From Cellvibrionaceae bacterium (GTDB taxonomy: Bacteria; Pseudomonadota; Gammaproteobacteria; Pseudomonadales; Cellvibrionaceae), in the NCBI GenBank assembly GCA_021151695.1, contig JAGKWU010000015.1, forward strand, positions 1 to 64,000: a DNA stretch of 64,000 bases, in the 5' to 3' direction. A program made the translations under genes and the position numbers. This document shows positions 16,886-26,059 of this stretch, one piece after another (positions within the stretch are counted from its first letter, which is position 1; every line of letters starts with the position of its first letter). The notes beneath the pieces were generated by a model. That model saw only the letters and a program-made list of their open reading frames with translations. It was not told where the DNA came from and searched no databases.

Positions 16886-18136
16886 TTATTGCGCTGCAGA
16901 ATCTGTATTGGTGGCATCGCTCGCAGCCACTTTATTTGCGCCCAACAGCGCAGAACCTATAAACCCGCCGCTTGCAGGCGCTGGTGCAATAATCACCGAG
17001 ACTTTATCGGAGAGCTTGTCGGCCATGGTCTTTTGAATCAGCAGCGGATTTTTAGTCAGCAACGCACCGTCGCGCTCCAATTGTTCGCTCGCGATTTTTC
17101 CTACCAATTCCTGGCGATAAGCTTCGGCATCCGCCAATTTGCGGCGCGAATCCGCTTCGCCCTGCGCTTCAATTACACGCGCCTGCGCCATACCTTCCGA
17201 CATTTTTACGCGCGCGACTTTTTCAGCTTCCGCTTCCAACTGGCGCTGCTCAATTTGTTTTTGTTTAAAGGGCAACACATGCTTCATAGCTTCTTCCTGC
17301 GCGCGGGCGGCAATAATTTGTTCGCTGGCAGCGGCAGCAGCTTCCGTTTCGCGACGCACTTTTTCGGCGCTAGCTTCCAATTCGGATTCCTTCACGTGCT
17401 TTTCTTTCAACTCCAATGTGTAGCGCATTTTTTCGCTTTCCAACTCTGCAGCCAGCAAGTTTTCCATGCCGCGTTTGTAATCTTCCGGCAGGTTAATTTT
17501 TCCCACCATCACACTGCGCAATACCAATCCTTCAGCGATTAACCTGGGTTTTAATTCGCTTTCAATTTGCTGCTGGATTTCCTGGCGCTTGGTGGAAAAA
17601 ATTTCGCGCACTGTGTAGCGCGTAAAAATTTTGTAGATGATGCCCTGCACCATGGGGTCTACCAAATCGCTGTTAATGTCATCGGGCAAATGACCGGCAT
17701 TGGCCAGCAAGGTTTGTTGGTTGATGGCGTAGCGCACGGTTAAGTCTACGCCCAGAGACAAACCTTCATTTGATTGGAAAGGTGCTTCGCTGGTGGTGTC
17801 CATGGGTCGGTAAGTTTGGTCGCGCAATGGATACTTGCACAGGTTGTGCAAACCGGGCAATACCAGCACAGCCCCTTCTTGCAACAGGGTTTGGCTACCC
17901 GTCAGTTGATTGCTACGCAGGCCCACTTCGCCGCGCGCAATTTGGGCAACCGGCGGATGCGTATAAATTCCATAACCCACCGCCCCCACCACTCCCACGG
18001 CGAGCAACACCGAACGTGGCGGCATCATCTGCCCCGCTGCGCCCGAGGCCGAACGCAAGCCGGCACCGGCGCCAGTCGCACGGGAAGCGATAAATGAACC
18101 CAATTTGTTAAGCATATTTTTAAGCGGGTTGAGCAT
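16886..18136 (-). CDS. SPFH/prohibitin-like (band 7) membrane protein
   Basis: 416 residues from ATG 18136, which has GGAG 6 bases upstream. Two other in-frame ATGs lie further upstream. One membrane segment at about 41-58 precedes an SPFH/band 7 domain (about 65-255, from ARGEVGLRSNQL). A long charged helix rich in Ala/Glu heptads follows (about 255-385, including EKVARVKMSEGMAQARVIEA), as in prohibitins and flotillins. These proteins form ring-like or microdomain scaffolds and often regulate membrane-bound proteases. First gene of the minus-strand run leading to the SH3-like and caspase-fusion genes. Confidence 0.88.
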   Translation of the reverse strand: MLNPLKNMLNKLGSFIASRATGAGAGLRSASGAAGQMMPPRSVLLAVGVVGAVGYGIYTHPPVAQIARGEVGLRSNQLTGSQTLLQEGAVLVLPGLHNLCKYPLRDQTYRPMDTTSEAPFQSNEGLSLGVDLTVRYAINQQTLLANAGHLPDDINSDLVDPMVQGIIYKIFTRYTVREIFSTKRQEIQQQIESELKPRLIAEGLVLRSVMVGKINLPEDYKRGMENLLAAELESEKMRYTLELKEKHVKESELEASAEKVRRETEAAAAASEQIIAARAQEEAMKHVLPFKQKQIEQRQLEAEAEKVARVKMSEGMAQARVIEAQGEADSRRKLADAEAYRQELVGKIASEQLERDGALLTKNPLLIQKTMADKLSDKVSVIIAPAPASGGFIGSALLGANKVAASDATNTDSAAQ

Positions 18137-18366
18137 GATGGACTCCATGTAAAAGGTTGAATGGATGAGCGGGGTTGGTGAACGCCCTTTCCTGACAGCC
18201 ATCATGGATTTGCACAGCGAGAAGGTTCAATGCGCGAGCCATACAGGTTTGCTCGCACAGCGGAATAGAAAATCAGCGGCGTGAAGAAATGCTCACAAGC
18301 ACCCCATGACCGGTGGGTGAGCGCGCGGCTATACTGCTGGCTGCATAAAAAGCGATGGAGACTAGC
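18137..18366. other. Divergent promoter region between SPFH and response-regulator operons
   Basis: 230 bases separate the two divergent transcription units. There is no good open frame and no clear symmetric operator was found by eye. The response regulator may bind here and control one or both units, which is inference from the arrangement. Confidence 0.4.
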
Positions 18367-19104
18367 GTGACCAATAGCGCGATCAAAGTGGCGGTTATCG
18401 AAGACGACCTACCCACCAGCAACCAACTTAAACAGTGGATCGAATCCGCCAAGCCAGACATAGTCCTGCACCAGTGGTTTAACCGCGACGACGCGGAGGC
18501 CGCCATAGCGCGTGAAAATTACGATCTGGTAGTGTTGGATATCGAGCTGGGCCGCGAGCGTCATGCCGGCGTAGCCATCATCAATGCCATTAACAAACAG
18601 CAGGCCACACCTGTACTGGTAGTATCCGCCATGCCGGCGACTATTTATCGCAGCATTATGAAAGCCCTCGATGCCTGGGACTATTTGCAAAAAACCACCT
18701 TCGAAGAAAGCGATTTTATCGATACCTTCCTGGAAATTTTGCGCGCGGTTAAAGAGCGCAAACAGCATCTGCAACAAAATGACAAAGCCAAAACGCCCAC
18801 CGCCGATACCGACGAACTCACGCTTGACCCTTTGCGCCAGCGCACACCCATCTGGCGCGGTCAGCGCATTAATTTGCCACTCACCGCCCAGCGAATCCTA
18901 ACCGTGCTTTTTACTCGTCGCGGTCAAGTCGTCTCTTACGAAGATTTGTATGAGGTGGTGAAGAGCGGGCGCAATCGCGAAAATATTCGCAAGCATGTCA
19001 GCACTATTCGCGAAGCCTTTCGCGAGATAGATCCGCAGTTTGAATGCATTGAAAATGTACCCATGCGCGGCTTTCGCTGGGTGAATAATGGCGGCACCCA
19101 GTGA
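18367..19104 (+). CDS. OmpR-type response regulator
   Basis: About 245 residues from GTG 18367, which has GGAG 6 bases upstream. An in-frame ATG at 18355 lacks a ribosome binding site but cannot be excluded. The N-terminal receiver domain shows the acidic pocket (VIEDD), the phosphoacceptor in VVLDIEL (Asp58 from the GTG) and the conserved Lys in DYLQK. The C-terminal part (about 140-241) is a winged-helix DNA-binding domain (LPLTAQRILTVLFTRRGQVV, then the recognition-helix stretch NIRKHVSTIREAF). Its stop overlaps the next start in GTGA, so it is translationally coupled to the sensor kinase. Likely target: the divergent SPFH operon. Confidence 0.9.
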   Translation: MTNSAIKVAVIEDDLPTSNQLKQWIESAKPDIVLHQWFNRDDAEAAIARENYDLVVLDIELGRERHAGVAIINAINKQQATPVLVVSAMPATIYRSIMKALDAWDYLQKTTFEESDFIDTFLEILRAVKERKQHLQQNDKAKTPTADTDELTLDPLRQRTPIWRGQRINLPLTAQRILTVLFTRRGQVVSYEDLYEVVKSGRNRENIRKHVSTIREAFREIDPQFECIENVPMRGFRWVNNGGTQ

Positions 19105-21167
19105 GCCTGCTCAGCTGGCTTGCGCAATTTCGCCTGCGCCTGGTTTTTCGCGGTGCTTTTTTATTGTTGGCGCTATCAACAATCGCACTGGCCATCTCCC
19201 TGCTTCAGCAAGAGAAACAACTCGGCTACAACAACTACCAAGCCAACTTTAAAAAAACCCAACAACAAATTTCCGCCACATTGCGTCATCCCACCGGGCA
19301 AATGGCATTGCTCAATCCACCGGCGAGCGGTGCAAGTGCACCCTTGCATCCCGTACTGTTGCCATTTTCCGCGCTGGATTTTGATGACCAGAATAAAGTA
19401 CAGCAGGCCATCGCTATGTCCGGCTGCCTGCTGCAGTACGCAGACAACGCATCGCTCTGCGTGGGTATTGGCAATAACCCCTGGGCGGGCGGCTATATTT
19501 ACATCGCCGGTAGTTTTGCCAGCAGAGGGCTGGTCTCCCATGTGCGCGGCGAGAAAAATATCCTGCTCGCCCATCGCATGGCCGTTACCGTATCGCTGCG
19601 CGGCCAAAGCTATCACTGGATCGCGCTCTATGAGCAGGAGCCAGCGCTTGTTAACCAGCCAGCGGTTTACGGCCGGCTCACCGGTTTTACATCCGAGACA
19701 ATCAACAAACCCAAAGCCAAACCCGAACGCGATTTTCGCGGCTGGATCTGGCAAAAACCAGAGTGCGCATCAGGCACTGCGGAAAACTGCCTGAAAGACG
19801 CTTTCTATTCCCTGCGCTTGCCCATCCCCGTTTTGCAGGAGGCCCTGTTTGAAAAACGCCGGCCTGTCTGGCCACCGGAAGATCTCGATCAAATACAGGT
19901 GGAATTAAAAATCCTGCCACCCGACAGCGACACGCCGGTTTTCGATAGCAACCATCCACCCGTCTCTGCGCCTTTTTCACTGCGCGATTTGCAACCCATG
20001 CTTTTGCCGGGCGAAACCCTGACCATCAAAAAACTCAGCGACAAACGCGAGCTGGTACAACTCACCGGTCACCTTGAAGACGCCGATGAATCCTCCAGTT
20101 TACTCACACGCCTGATTCGCAAGCTGCCAGTGGAGACCGACGGCCCGGCGCTCGCCAGCCGCGAGATCATCAGCACACCGCTGGATAAATACGAAGTCGC
20201 CTTGAACGGCGATCTGCGCAGCGCCAGCAAAAGCCTGAGCGTGGTGGCCACGCGCGCCTCCTGGTTTGTAGGCTCTATGCTCTTCGCGATTTTCCTGGTC
20301 TGGTTGGTTATCGAAATCCGCATCATTCGCCGCATCACCCTGCTAACCAAACGCGCTGATTCGCTATCGAAAACTGTCGTGGGCGCGAAAGGATGGGAGC
20401 GCTTTGATGTGCAGGATCTGCGTAACAGCGATGAACTGGGCGTACTCGCCAGCTGTCTGCATGACCTGCTGCGCCGTGTGCGGGAAGATGTCGAGCGCGA
20501 GGCCATCAGGGCGGAACAGGAGAAGGATATGTGGCATGCGGTGGGCCACGAGATTATGTCGCCACTGCAATCGCTTATGGCTCTGCAGGAAGGGGTTGAG
20601 GGCAAGGGAGAAAACCAGAGCCAACGTTATATAGAGCGTATGCAACAGGCCATCAAAGTGCTTTACGGCAGCGCATCACCCAGCGAAGCCTTTCAGTCCA
20701 GCCTGCTGCAGGTAACTGAAATAGACCTGGTTCAGTTTCTTAAGCACATTGCCGAAAATGCACCAATAGCGGGCATACCTGAGGTGCATTATGAGGGACC
20801 GCCGGACTCAGTGATGGTAAAAGCCGATGAATACTCTCTGGAGGATGTAGTCTCCCACGTTCTGCATAATGCCCAGCGCTATCGCTTGCCGGACACCCCC
20901 ATCACCATGAGCCTGACGATGAGCGAGACACTCGCTACCCTGAGCATCCACAACTGCGGTCCGGCAATCCCCGCCGACATGATCGACAAGATCTTTGAAT
21001 ACGGCGTATCCGACCAGCCAGACTCAGCTGCACGCGGCAGTCGCGGCCAGGGCTTGTTTGTGGCCAAAACTTATATGGCCAAAATGGGGGGAACCATAGG
21101 AGCACAAAATGTCGCCGATGGAGTCTTATTTGTCCTGAGCCTCCAACGGGGATCGCAGCGAAAATAA
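19101..21167 (+). CDS. Membrane sensor histidine kinase
   Basis: 688 residues, GTG start overlapping the response regulator stop. A membrane helix at about 15-35 and another at about 383-403 enclose a 350-residue periplasmic sensor domain that I do not recognise. A HAMP-like linker follows. The dimerisation domain carries the phosphorylated His in GHEIMSPLQS (His483), a variant of the usual HELRTPL. An ATPase domain shows the N box (HVLHNAQRY) and the glycine-rich G2 box (GSRGQGLFVAKTY). It is the partner of the preceding regulator. Context suggests it senses a cell-envelope state. Confidence 0.9.
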   Translation: MSLLSWLAQFRLRLVFRGAFLLLALSTIALAISLLQQEKQLGYNNYQANFKKTQQQISATLRHPTGQMALLNPPASGASAPLHPVLLPFSALDFDDQNKVQQAIAMSGCLLQYADNASLCVGIGNNPWAGGYIYIAGSFASRGLVSHVRGEKNILLAHRMAVTVSLRGQSYHWIALYEQEPALVNQPAVYGRLTGFTSETINKPKAKPERDFRGWIWQKPECASGTAENCLKDAFYSLRLPIPVLQEALFEKRRPVWPPEDLDQIQVELKILPPDSDTPVFDSNHPPVSAPFSLRDLQPMLLPGETLTIKKLSDKRELVQLTGHLEDADESSSLLTRLIRKLPVETDGPALASREIISTPLDKYEVALNGDLRSASKSLSVVATRASWFVGSMLFAIFLVWLVIEIRIIRRITLLTKRADSLSKTVVGAKGWERFDVQDLRNSDELGVLASCLHDLLRRVREDVEREAIRAEQEKDMWHAVGHEIMSPLQSLMALQEGVEGKGENQSQRYIERMQQAIKVLYGSASPSEAFQSSLLQVTEIDLVQFLKHIAENAPIAGIPEVHYEGPPDSVMVKADEYSLEDVVSHVLHNAQRYRLPDTPITMSLTMSETLATLSIHNCGPAIPADMIDKIFEYGVSDQPDSAARGSRGQGLFVAKTYMAKMGGTIGAQNVADGVLFVLSLQRGSQRK

Positions 21168-21318
21168 GGTACCTCAGCTCACTCACTCCAGCCGCCAAAC
21201 ATTAAAAGCACCAAAATAATGCATATGCACATCAAAATGCACCAATATGAATCACACATTCGGCGCACCGTTTTTAGCGCGCCCTTATTTATAAAGACTT
21301 ATTGCTATTTTCGGTGGA

Positions 21319-21334
21319 TGGCATATATTTTGCC
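21319..21334 (+). promoter_or_regulatory. Sigma-54 promoter of glnA
   Basis: TGGCATATATTTTGCC has the GG-N10-GC spacing of a -24/-12 element (GG at 21320-21321, GC at 21332-21333). It lies about 120 bases before the glnA start. Sigma-54 and NtrC control of glnA is established in enteric and related bacteria. TGCAC direct repeats near 21231 and 21237 could be upstream NtrC contacts, but they do not make a clean NtrC palindrome. Confidence 0.75.
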
Positions 21335-21453
21335 CTTTTTCGAAACACCCTACCTCGCCCGCTCATTGCCAGGGGATGAGCGGAGGATGAAAACGGGAAA
21401 AATTTTCACTGACCTAGCTCTGTTAAAAGCTATAAACACTTGGAGGCATGCAC

Positions 21454-22854
21454 ATGTCTAAGACTTTAGACCTGATCAAAGAACACGAAGCGCGCTGGAT
21501 TGACCTGCGCTTCACCGATACCAAAGGTAAAGAGCAACACGTTACTTTCCCTTCCAGCGTTGTTAACGACAGCTTCTTCGTTGAAGGCAAAATGTTTGAC
21601 GGCTCTTCAATCGCCGGCTGGAAAGGCATTAACGACTCAGACATGATTCTGATGCCAGACGACTCTACCGCTGTACTGGACCCATTCTACGACGAAGCTA
21701 CCATCATCGTACGTTGCAACATCGTTGAACCAGCTACCATGCAAGGCTACGACCGCGACCCACGCTCCATCGGCCTGCGCGCTGAAGAGTACCTGAAGTC
21801 TACCGGTCTGGGTGACATCGCCCTGTTTGGTCCAGAACCAGAATTCTTCATCTTCGACAGCGTTCACTTCAACTCAGGTATGGGCGGCGCTTTCTACAAA
21901 ATCAAATCTGAAGAAGCTGCATGGCAATCAGGTGACGACGTTGAAGGCAAACACGGCCACGCTCCACGCGTAAAAGGCGGTTACTTCCCCGTTGCTCCAA
22001 TCGACTCACTGCACGACATCCGTGGCGCTATGTGTAACGCTATGGAAGCTATGGGCCTGGAAATCGAAATTCACCACCACGAAGTAGCTAACGCTGGCCA
22101 GTGTGAAATCGGCGTAGGCGCCAACACCCTGGTTAAGAAAGCTGACGAAGTGCAAATCCTGAAGTACTGTGTGCACAACGTTGCTCACCAGTACGGCAAA
22201 ACTGCTACCTTCATGCCGAAGCCACTGATCGGTGACAACGGTTCAGGTATGCACGTTCACCAGTCTTTCTCCAAGAACGGCAAAAACCAATTCGCTGGCG
22301 ACGCTTACGCTGGCCTGTCTGAAACCGCTCTGTACTATGTTGGCGGTATCATCAAGCACGCTAAAGCACTGAACGCTTTCTGTAACGCTTCTACCAACTC
22401 TTACAAGCGTCTGGTTCCAGGCTTCGAAGCTCCAGTAATGCTGGCTTACTCTGCTCGCAACCGCTCTGCTTCTATCCGTATTCCATACACTGTTGGTGAG
22501 AAAGCCAAGCGTATCGAAACTCGCTTCCCTGACCCAACTGCCAACCCATACCTGTGCTTCGCTGCACTGTTGATGGCTGGTATCGACGGCGTTCAGAACA
22601 AGATCCACCCAGGTGAGCCAGCTACCAAAGACCTGTACGATCTGGAGCCAGAAGAAGAAGCACAAATCCCACAAGTATGTGCATCTCTGGAAGAAGCCCT
22701 GTCTGCCCTGGAAGCAGATCACGAGTTCCTGACTCGTGGTGGCGTGTTCAGCAAAGACTTCATCGAAGCTTACGTTGAGCTGAAGAAGGCTGACATCCAA
22801 CGCGTAAACATGACTCCACACCCAGTAGAATTCGAACTCTACTACAGCGTGTAA
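21454..22854 (+). CDS. glnA: Glutamine synthetase type I
   Basis: 466 residues from ATG 21454. A second ATG two codons earlier is too close to GGAGG at 21441. The enzyme makes glutamine from glutamate and ammonia using ATP. Visible motifs include VEGKMFDGSSIAGW, GPEPEFFIFD and NGSGMHVHQS, and the adenylylation-site region DLYDLEPEE, where the Tyr is the target of GlnE. The length is standard for the dodecameric GSI-beta enzyme. Codon use is strongly biased, as expected for a highly expressed gene. A sigma-54 promoter precedes it and ntrBC follows it. Confidence 0.98.
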   Translation: MSKTLDLIKEHEARWIDLRFTDTKGKEQHVTFPSSVVNDSFFVEGKMFDGSSIAGWKGINDSDMILMPDDSTAVLDPFYDEATIIVRCNIVEPATMQGYDRDPRSIGLRAEEYLKSTGLGDIALFGPEPEFFIFDSVHFNSGMGGAFYKIKSEEAAWQSGDDVEGKHGHAPRVKGGYFPVAPIDSLHDIRGAMCNAMEAMGLEIEIHHHEVANAGQCEIGVGANTLVKKADEVQILKYCVHNVAHQYGKTATFMPKPLIGDNGSGMHVHQSFSKNGKNQFAGDAYAGLSETALYYVGGIIKHAKALNAFCNASTNSYKRLVPGFEAPVMLAYSARNRSASIRIPYTVGEKAKRIETRFPDPTANPYLCFAALLMAGIDGVQNKIHPGEPATKDLYDLEPEEEAQIPQVCASLEEALSALEADHEFLTRGGVFSKDFIEAYVELKKADIQRVNMTPHPVEFELYYSV

Positions 22855-22881
22855 GTCTTGCGGCCCCGGCCACAGATCAAC

Positions 22882-22914
22882 AAAAGGCCCGCATAATGCG
22901 GGCCTTTTGTTTTT
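22882..22914 (+). terminator. Intrinsic terminator after glnA
   Basis: A 12-base perfect GC-rich stem (AAAAGGCCCGCA and complement), 3-base loop and T-rich tail lie 28 bases after the glnA stop. It separates glnA transcription from ntrBC, at least in part. Confidence 0.88.
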
Positions 22915-23181
22915 ATTGCCCCATCATCCTCACATCTCCATTCGGTCGCCGAGACTGACCTATTTCGGGGCGCAACGCTGGAGCCCTCCGCAAAAAAACA
23001 ATAAGCAAAACAAAACCTGGCGCAATCACGGTTCATTCGCCCGAACGCCATTCGCCCCAGCATCAGGCAAACGCCAAAAACGGTGCCACTCAAAAACCAG
23101 CGCGCACCATAATAATGCACCACTTACTCTATAATTAAAGATAACCCCCTTCAAACGCCCCAATTTCTGGCCCCTCAGTAG

Positions 23182-23198
23182 TTGGTTTGCTTTTTGCA
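23182..23198 (+). promoter_or_regulatory. Possible sigma-54 promoter before ntrB
   Basis: TTGGTTTGCTTTTTGCA keeps the GG-N10-GC spacing and a good -12 (TTTGCA), but its -24 part departs from TGGCAC. It lies about 30 bases before the likely ntrB start. The rest of the 373-base gap (22855-23227) shows only the glnA terminator and GCACC repeats near 23104-23121 that might be NtrC contacts. Confidence 0.35.
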
Positions 23199-23227
23199 TT
23201 CTTAGACTTGCACCTTCCCAAGGCATT

Positions 23228-24319
23228 TTGGAGTTTATCGAGAGAGTGAGCGAACGCGATATTTACAAACCGCTACTGGACAGCCTCAGTACTGCCATTG
23301 TGTTGGTGGACAGCAACCTCCTCCTGATTCACATGAACCCGGCGGCTGAAGCCCTGCTCGCCATGAGCTGCGAAACCAATCGCGGCGAACCATTTACCTA
23401 CTTCTTTTTTGAAACTGAAGAAACCGAAAAGCAGCTGAAGCTCGCTGCCAGCAAAGCCAATCACTACACCAAGCGCCACGCCGAATGGCGGCTCATTCAC
23501 AACAGCCATATCACCGTGGACTACACAGTCACTCCCTTTGGTGAGCATGAAGGCCTGATTATTGAAATCCAGCCGATCGACCGGCTGTTACGCATCAGCC
23601 GCGATGAGATGCTGACCAGCTCCCATGAGACCACCCGCAACCTGATCCGCGGCATGGCCCACGAGATTAAAAACCCGCTTGGCGGCATCCGCGGTGCGGC
23701 CCAACTGCTGGCGCGCGAACTGCCCAACTCTGGTCTCACCGAATACACCAGCATCATCATTGATGAAGCCGACCGCTTGCGGAATCTGGTCGACCGTATG
23801 CTCGGCCCCAATCAATTGCCAAAGTGGGCGGATTTGAATATCCACGAAGTACTGGAGCGCGTCGCCACCATCATCAAGGCCGAGAGCAACGATGCCCTGC
23901 GCCTGGTGCGCGACTACGACCCCAGTATTCCCAACCTGCAAGGCGATAAAGAACTGCTGATCCAGGCGTGCCTCAACATTGTGCGTAACGCCATGCAGGC
24001 CTTGCTGGAAGCCAATATGACCAATGGCGTGATTCAATTGCGCACCCGTATCCAACGCCAATACACCATTGGCCGCAAGCACCATCCGCTGGTGTGCCGT
24101 ATCGACATAATCGACAACGGCCCAGGTATCCCCAGCGATATGATCGAGAACATTTTCTACCCCATGATCACTGGTCGCGCCGAGGGAACTGGCTTGGGTT
24201 TAACGATTTCGCAACACCTTATCCACCAACACAACGGCCTCATCGAGTGCCACAGTGAGCCGGGCAAAACCCGCTTCTCACTCTACTTACCAATGGAAGC
24301 GCAACATGCAGAAGTCTAA
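23228..24319 (+). CDS. glnL: Nitrogen regulation sensor kinase NtrB (GlnL)
   Basis: 363 residues from TTG 23228 (AAGG 5 bases upstream). GTG 23246 is an alternative. A PAS domain (about 12-120) is followed by the HisKA helix with the phosphorylated His in GMAHEIKNPLGGIRGAA (His145) and an HATPase domain (DNGPGIPSDM, GRAEGTGLGL). There is no membrane segment, so it is the cytosolic two-component kinase that receives nitrogen status from PII. It overlaps ntrC by 14 bases. Confidence 0.95.
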   Translation: MEFIERVSERDIYKPLLDSLSTAIVLVDSNLLLIHMNPAAEALLAMSCETNRGEPFTYFFFETEETEKQLKLAASKANHYTKRHAEWRLIHNSHITVDYTVTPFGEHEGLIIEIQPIDRLLRISRDEMLTSSHETTRNLIRGMAHEIKNPLGGIRGAAQLLARELPNSGLTEYTSIIIDEADRLRNLVDRMLGPNQLPKWADLNIHEVLERVATIIKAESNDALRLVRDYDPSIPNLQGDKELLIQACLNIVRNAMQALLEANMTNGVIQLRTRIQRQYTIGRKHHPLVCRIDIIDNGPGIPSDMIENIFYPMITGRAEGTGLGLTISQHLIHQHNGLIECHSEPGKTRFSLYLPMEAQHAEV

Positions 24320-25727
24320 TAAAGTCTGGATCATCGACGATGATCGCTCAATTCGCTGGGTGCTGGAAAAAGCCTTGCAACAAGCCAATATCGATACCCG
24401 CGTATTCGATTCCGGTGATAGCGCATTAGGCCAACTGAACCGCGACACCCCCGATGCCATCATCAGCGATATCCGCATGCCCGGCACCGATGGTCTGGTA
24501 CTTTTGAGCAATCTGCATTCAACGCATCCCCATATTCCCATCATTATCATGACAGCCCATTCCGACCTGGATAGCGCTGTAGCTGCCTACCAAGGCGGTG
24601 CCTTCGAATACCTGCCCAAGCCCTTTGACGTGGACGATGCCGTTGCTGTGACCCAGCGCGCCCTGGCCCACGCGCAAGAGCAAAAGAGCGACGCACCTGT
24701 CGCTACCGAGCTGGACGCCAATACCGAAATCATCGGTGAAGCGCCCGCCATGCAGGAAGTATTTCGCGCCATTGGCCGCCTGTCGCAATCCAACATTACC
24801 GTACTGATCAATGGCCAATCAGGTACCGGTAAAGAATTGGTAGCGCGCGCCCTGCACCGTCATAGTCCGCGTCGCAATGAGCCGTTTATCGCACTCAATA
24901 TGGCGGCCATTCCTAAAGATTTGATGGAGTCCGAACTGTTCGGACATGAGAAGGGCGCCTTCACCGGTGCTGCTGCGCAACGCCAGGGGCGTTTTGAACA
25001 AGCTAACGGCGGCTCACTGTTCCTCGATGAAATCGGCGATATGCCGGCTGAAACCCAAACCCGTTTGCTACGTGTATTGGCCGATGGCGAATTCTATCGC
25101 GTCGGCGGCCATACCCCCGTAAAAGTGGACGTGCGTATCATCGCTGCCACCCACCAAAACCTGGAAACCCTGGTAGCCGAAAACCGCTTCCGCGAGGACT
25201 TGTTCCATCGCCTGAACGTTATTCGCATCCACATTCCCAAACTGGCCAACCGCCGGGAGGATATCCCCAAACTGGCGCGCTTCTTCCTGCACAAGGCGGC
25301 GCAAGAGCTGAACGTGGATACCAAAATCCTGCTGCCAGAAACCGAAGATTACTTCTGCAGCCTGCAATGGCCGGGCAACGTGCGCCAGCTGGAGAACACC
25401 TGCCGCTGGATCACCGTGATGGCGTCCGGCCGTGAAGTGCATATAGAAGATCTGCCGCCCGAGTTGCTGGAACATAAAGAAGGCAATGCCCCCGCAGACG
25501 ACTGGGAACGCGCCCTTCGCCATTGGGCCGACCAAGCGTTGGCCAAAGGTCAGCACCAGTTGCTAAGCGAGGCAGTTCCCACTTTTGAGCGCGCCCTGAT
25601 TGAGACCGCACTCAAATACACTGCCGGTCGCAAGCGCGATGCCGCCAATTTGCTGGGCTGGGGCCGCAACACCCTGACTCGCAAACTCAAAGACCTGGGC
25701 ATGGCTGGCGGTAACGACGACGAGTAA
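24306..25727 (+). CDS. glnG: Nitrogen regulator NtrC, sigma-54 activator
   Basis: 473 residues from ATG 24306, which gives the conserved MQKSNKVWIIDDDRSIRWVL start. Receiver domain with Asp55 (AIISDIRMPG), then an AAA+ domain with Walker A GQSGTGKE, the sigma-54-contacting GAFTGA loop and the Walker B region SLFLDEIG. The C-terminal Fis-like helix-turn-helix is at about 430-470 (AANLLGWGRNTLTRKLKDLG). It activates glnA and other nitrogen genes when phosphorylated by NtrB. Confidence 0.97.
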   Translation: MQKSNKVWIIDDDRSIRWVLEKALQQANIDTRVFDSGDSALGQLNRDTPDAIISDIRMPGTDGLVLLSNLHSTHPHIPIIIMTAHSDLDSAVAAYQGGAFEYLPKPFDVDDAVAVTQRALAHAQEQKSDAPVATELDANTEIIGEAPAMQEVFRAIGRLSQSNITVLINGQSGTGKELVARALHRHSPRRNEPFIALNMAAIPKDLMESELFGHEKGAFTGAAAQRQGRFEQANGGSLFLDEIGDMPAETQTRLLRVLADGEFYRVGGHTPVKVDVRIIAATHQNLETLVAENRFREDLFHRLNVIRIHIPKLANRREDIPKLARFFLHKAAQELNVDTKILLPETEDYFCSLQWPGNVRQLENTCRWITVMASGREVHIEDLPPELLEHKEGNAPADDWERALRHWADQALAKGQHQLLSEAVPTFERALIETALKYTAGRKRDAANLLGWGRNTLTRKLKDLGMAGGNDDE

Positions 25728-26059
25728 CAATTCTCTGTTTTTGCCCTTTCCAGCGGTGGAGCCCTTCACCGCTGGAAAATTTAAGCGCCACAATCACTTA
25801 GCTTTATCTCCCCCTGCCAAAGCCCTCCGCCCCGACATTTCTTTACCCTTTCCAGCCATTTTTCTTTTTAATCACACAATACACATTAAGAAATGTGCAT
25901 CTATACTCAAAACACGCACTTTGGGGCGCCTCACCTGGCGGCATCAAAATAAACGTCATAACAACCTAAAGTCTTATTAAAAGGTTAAAGATAAAAAATC
26001 TTCAGCCGCTAAGTTAATGCACTCTTTAAAAGAAAAATCCGTAGATGTCGGGGGACACG
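25728..26059. other. Intergenic region after ntrC
   Basis: 332 bases. The first 50 hold the ntrC terminator. The remainder is AT-rich, has no plausible gene, and should contain the promoter of the following chemoreceptor. No confident promoter elements were assigned. Confidence 0.5.
25747..25781 (+). terminator. Intrinsic terminator after ntrC
   Basis: A 12-base perfect stem (TTTCCAGCGGTG and complement) with an 8-base loop, followed by AATTT, lies 20 bases after the ntrC stop. Confidence 0.75.

Noticed and set aside
22243..22821. A 192-codon minus-strand frame opposite glnA
   Set aside because: Antisense shadow of glnA caused by its biased codon use. Its translated sequence is low in plausibility (W/F/V-rich) and matches no family.
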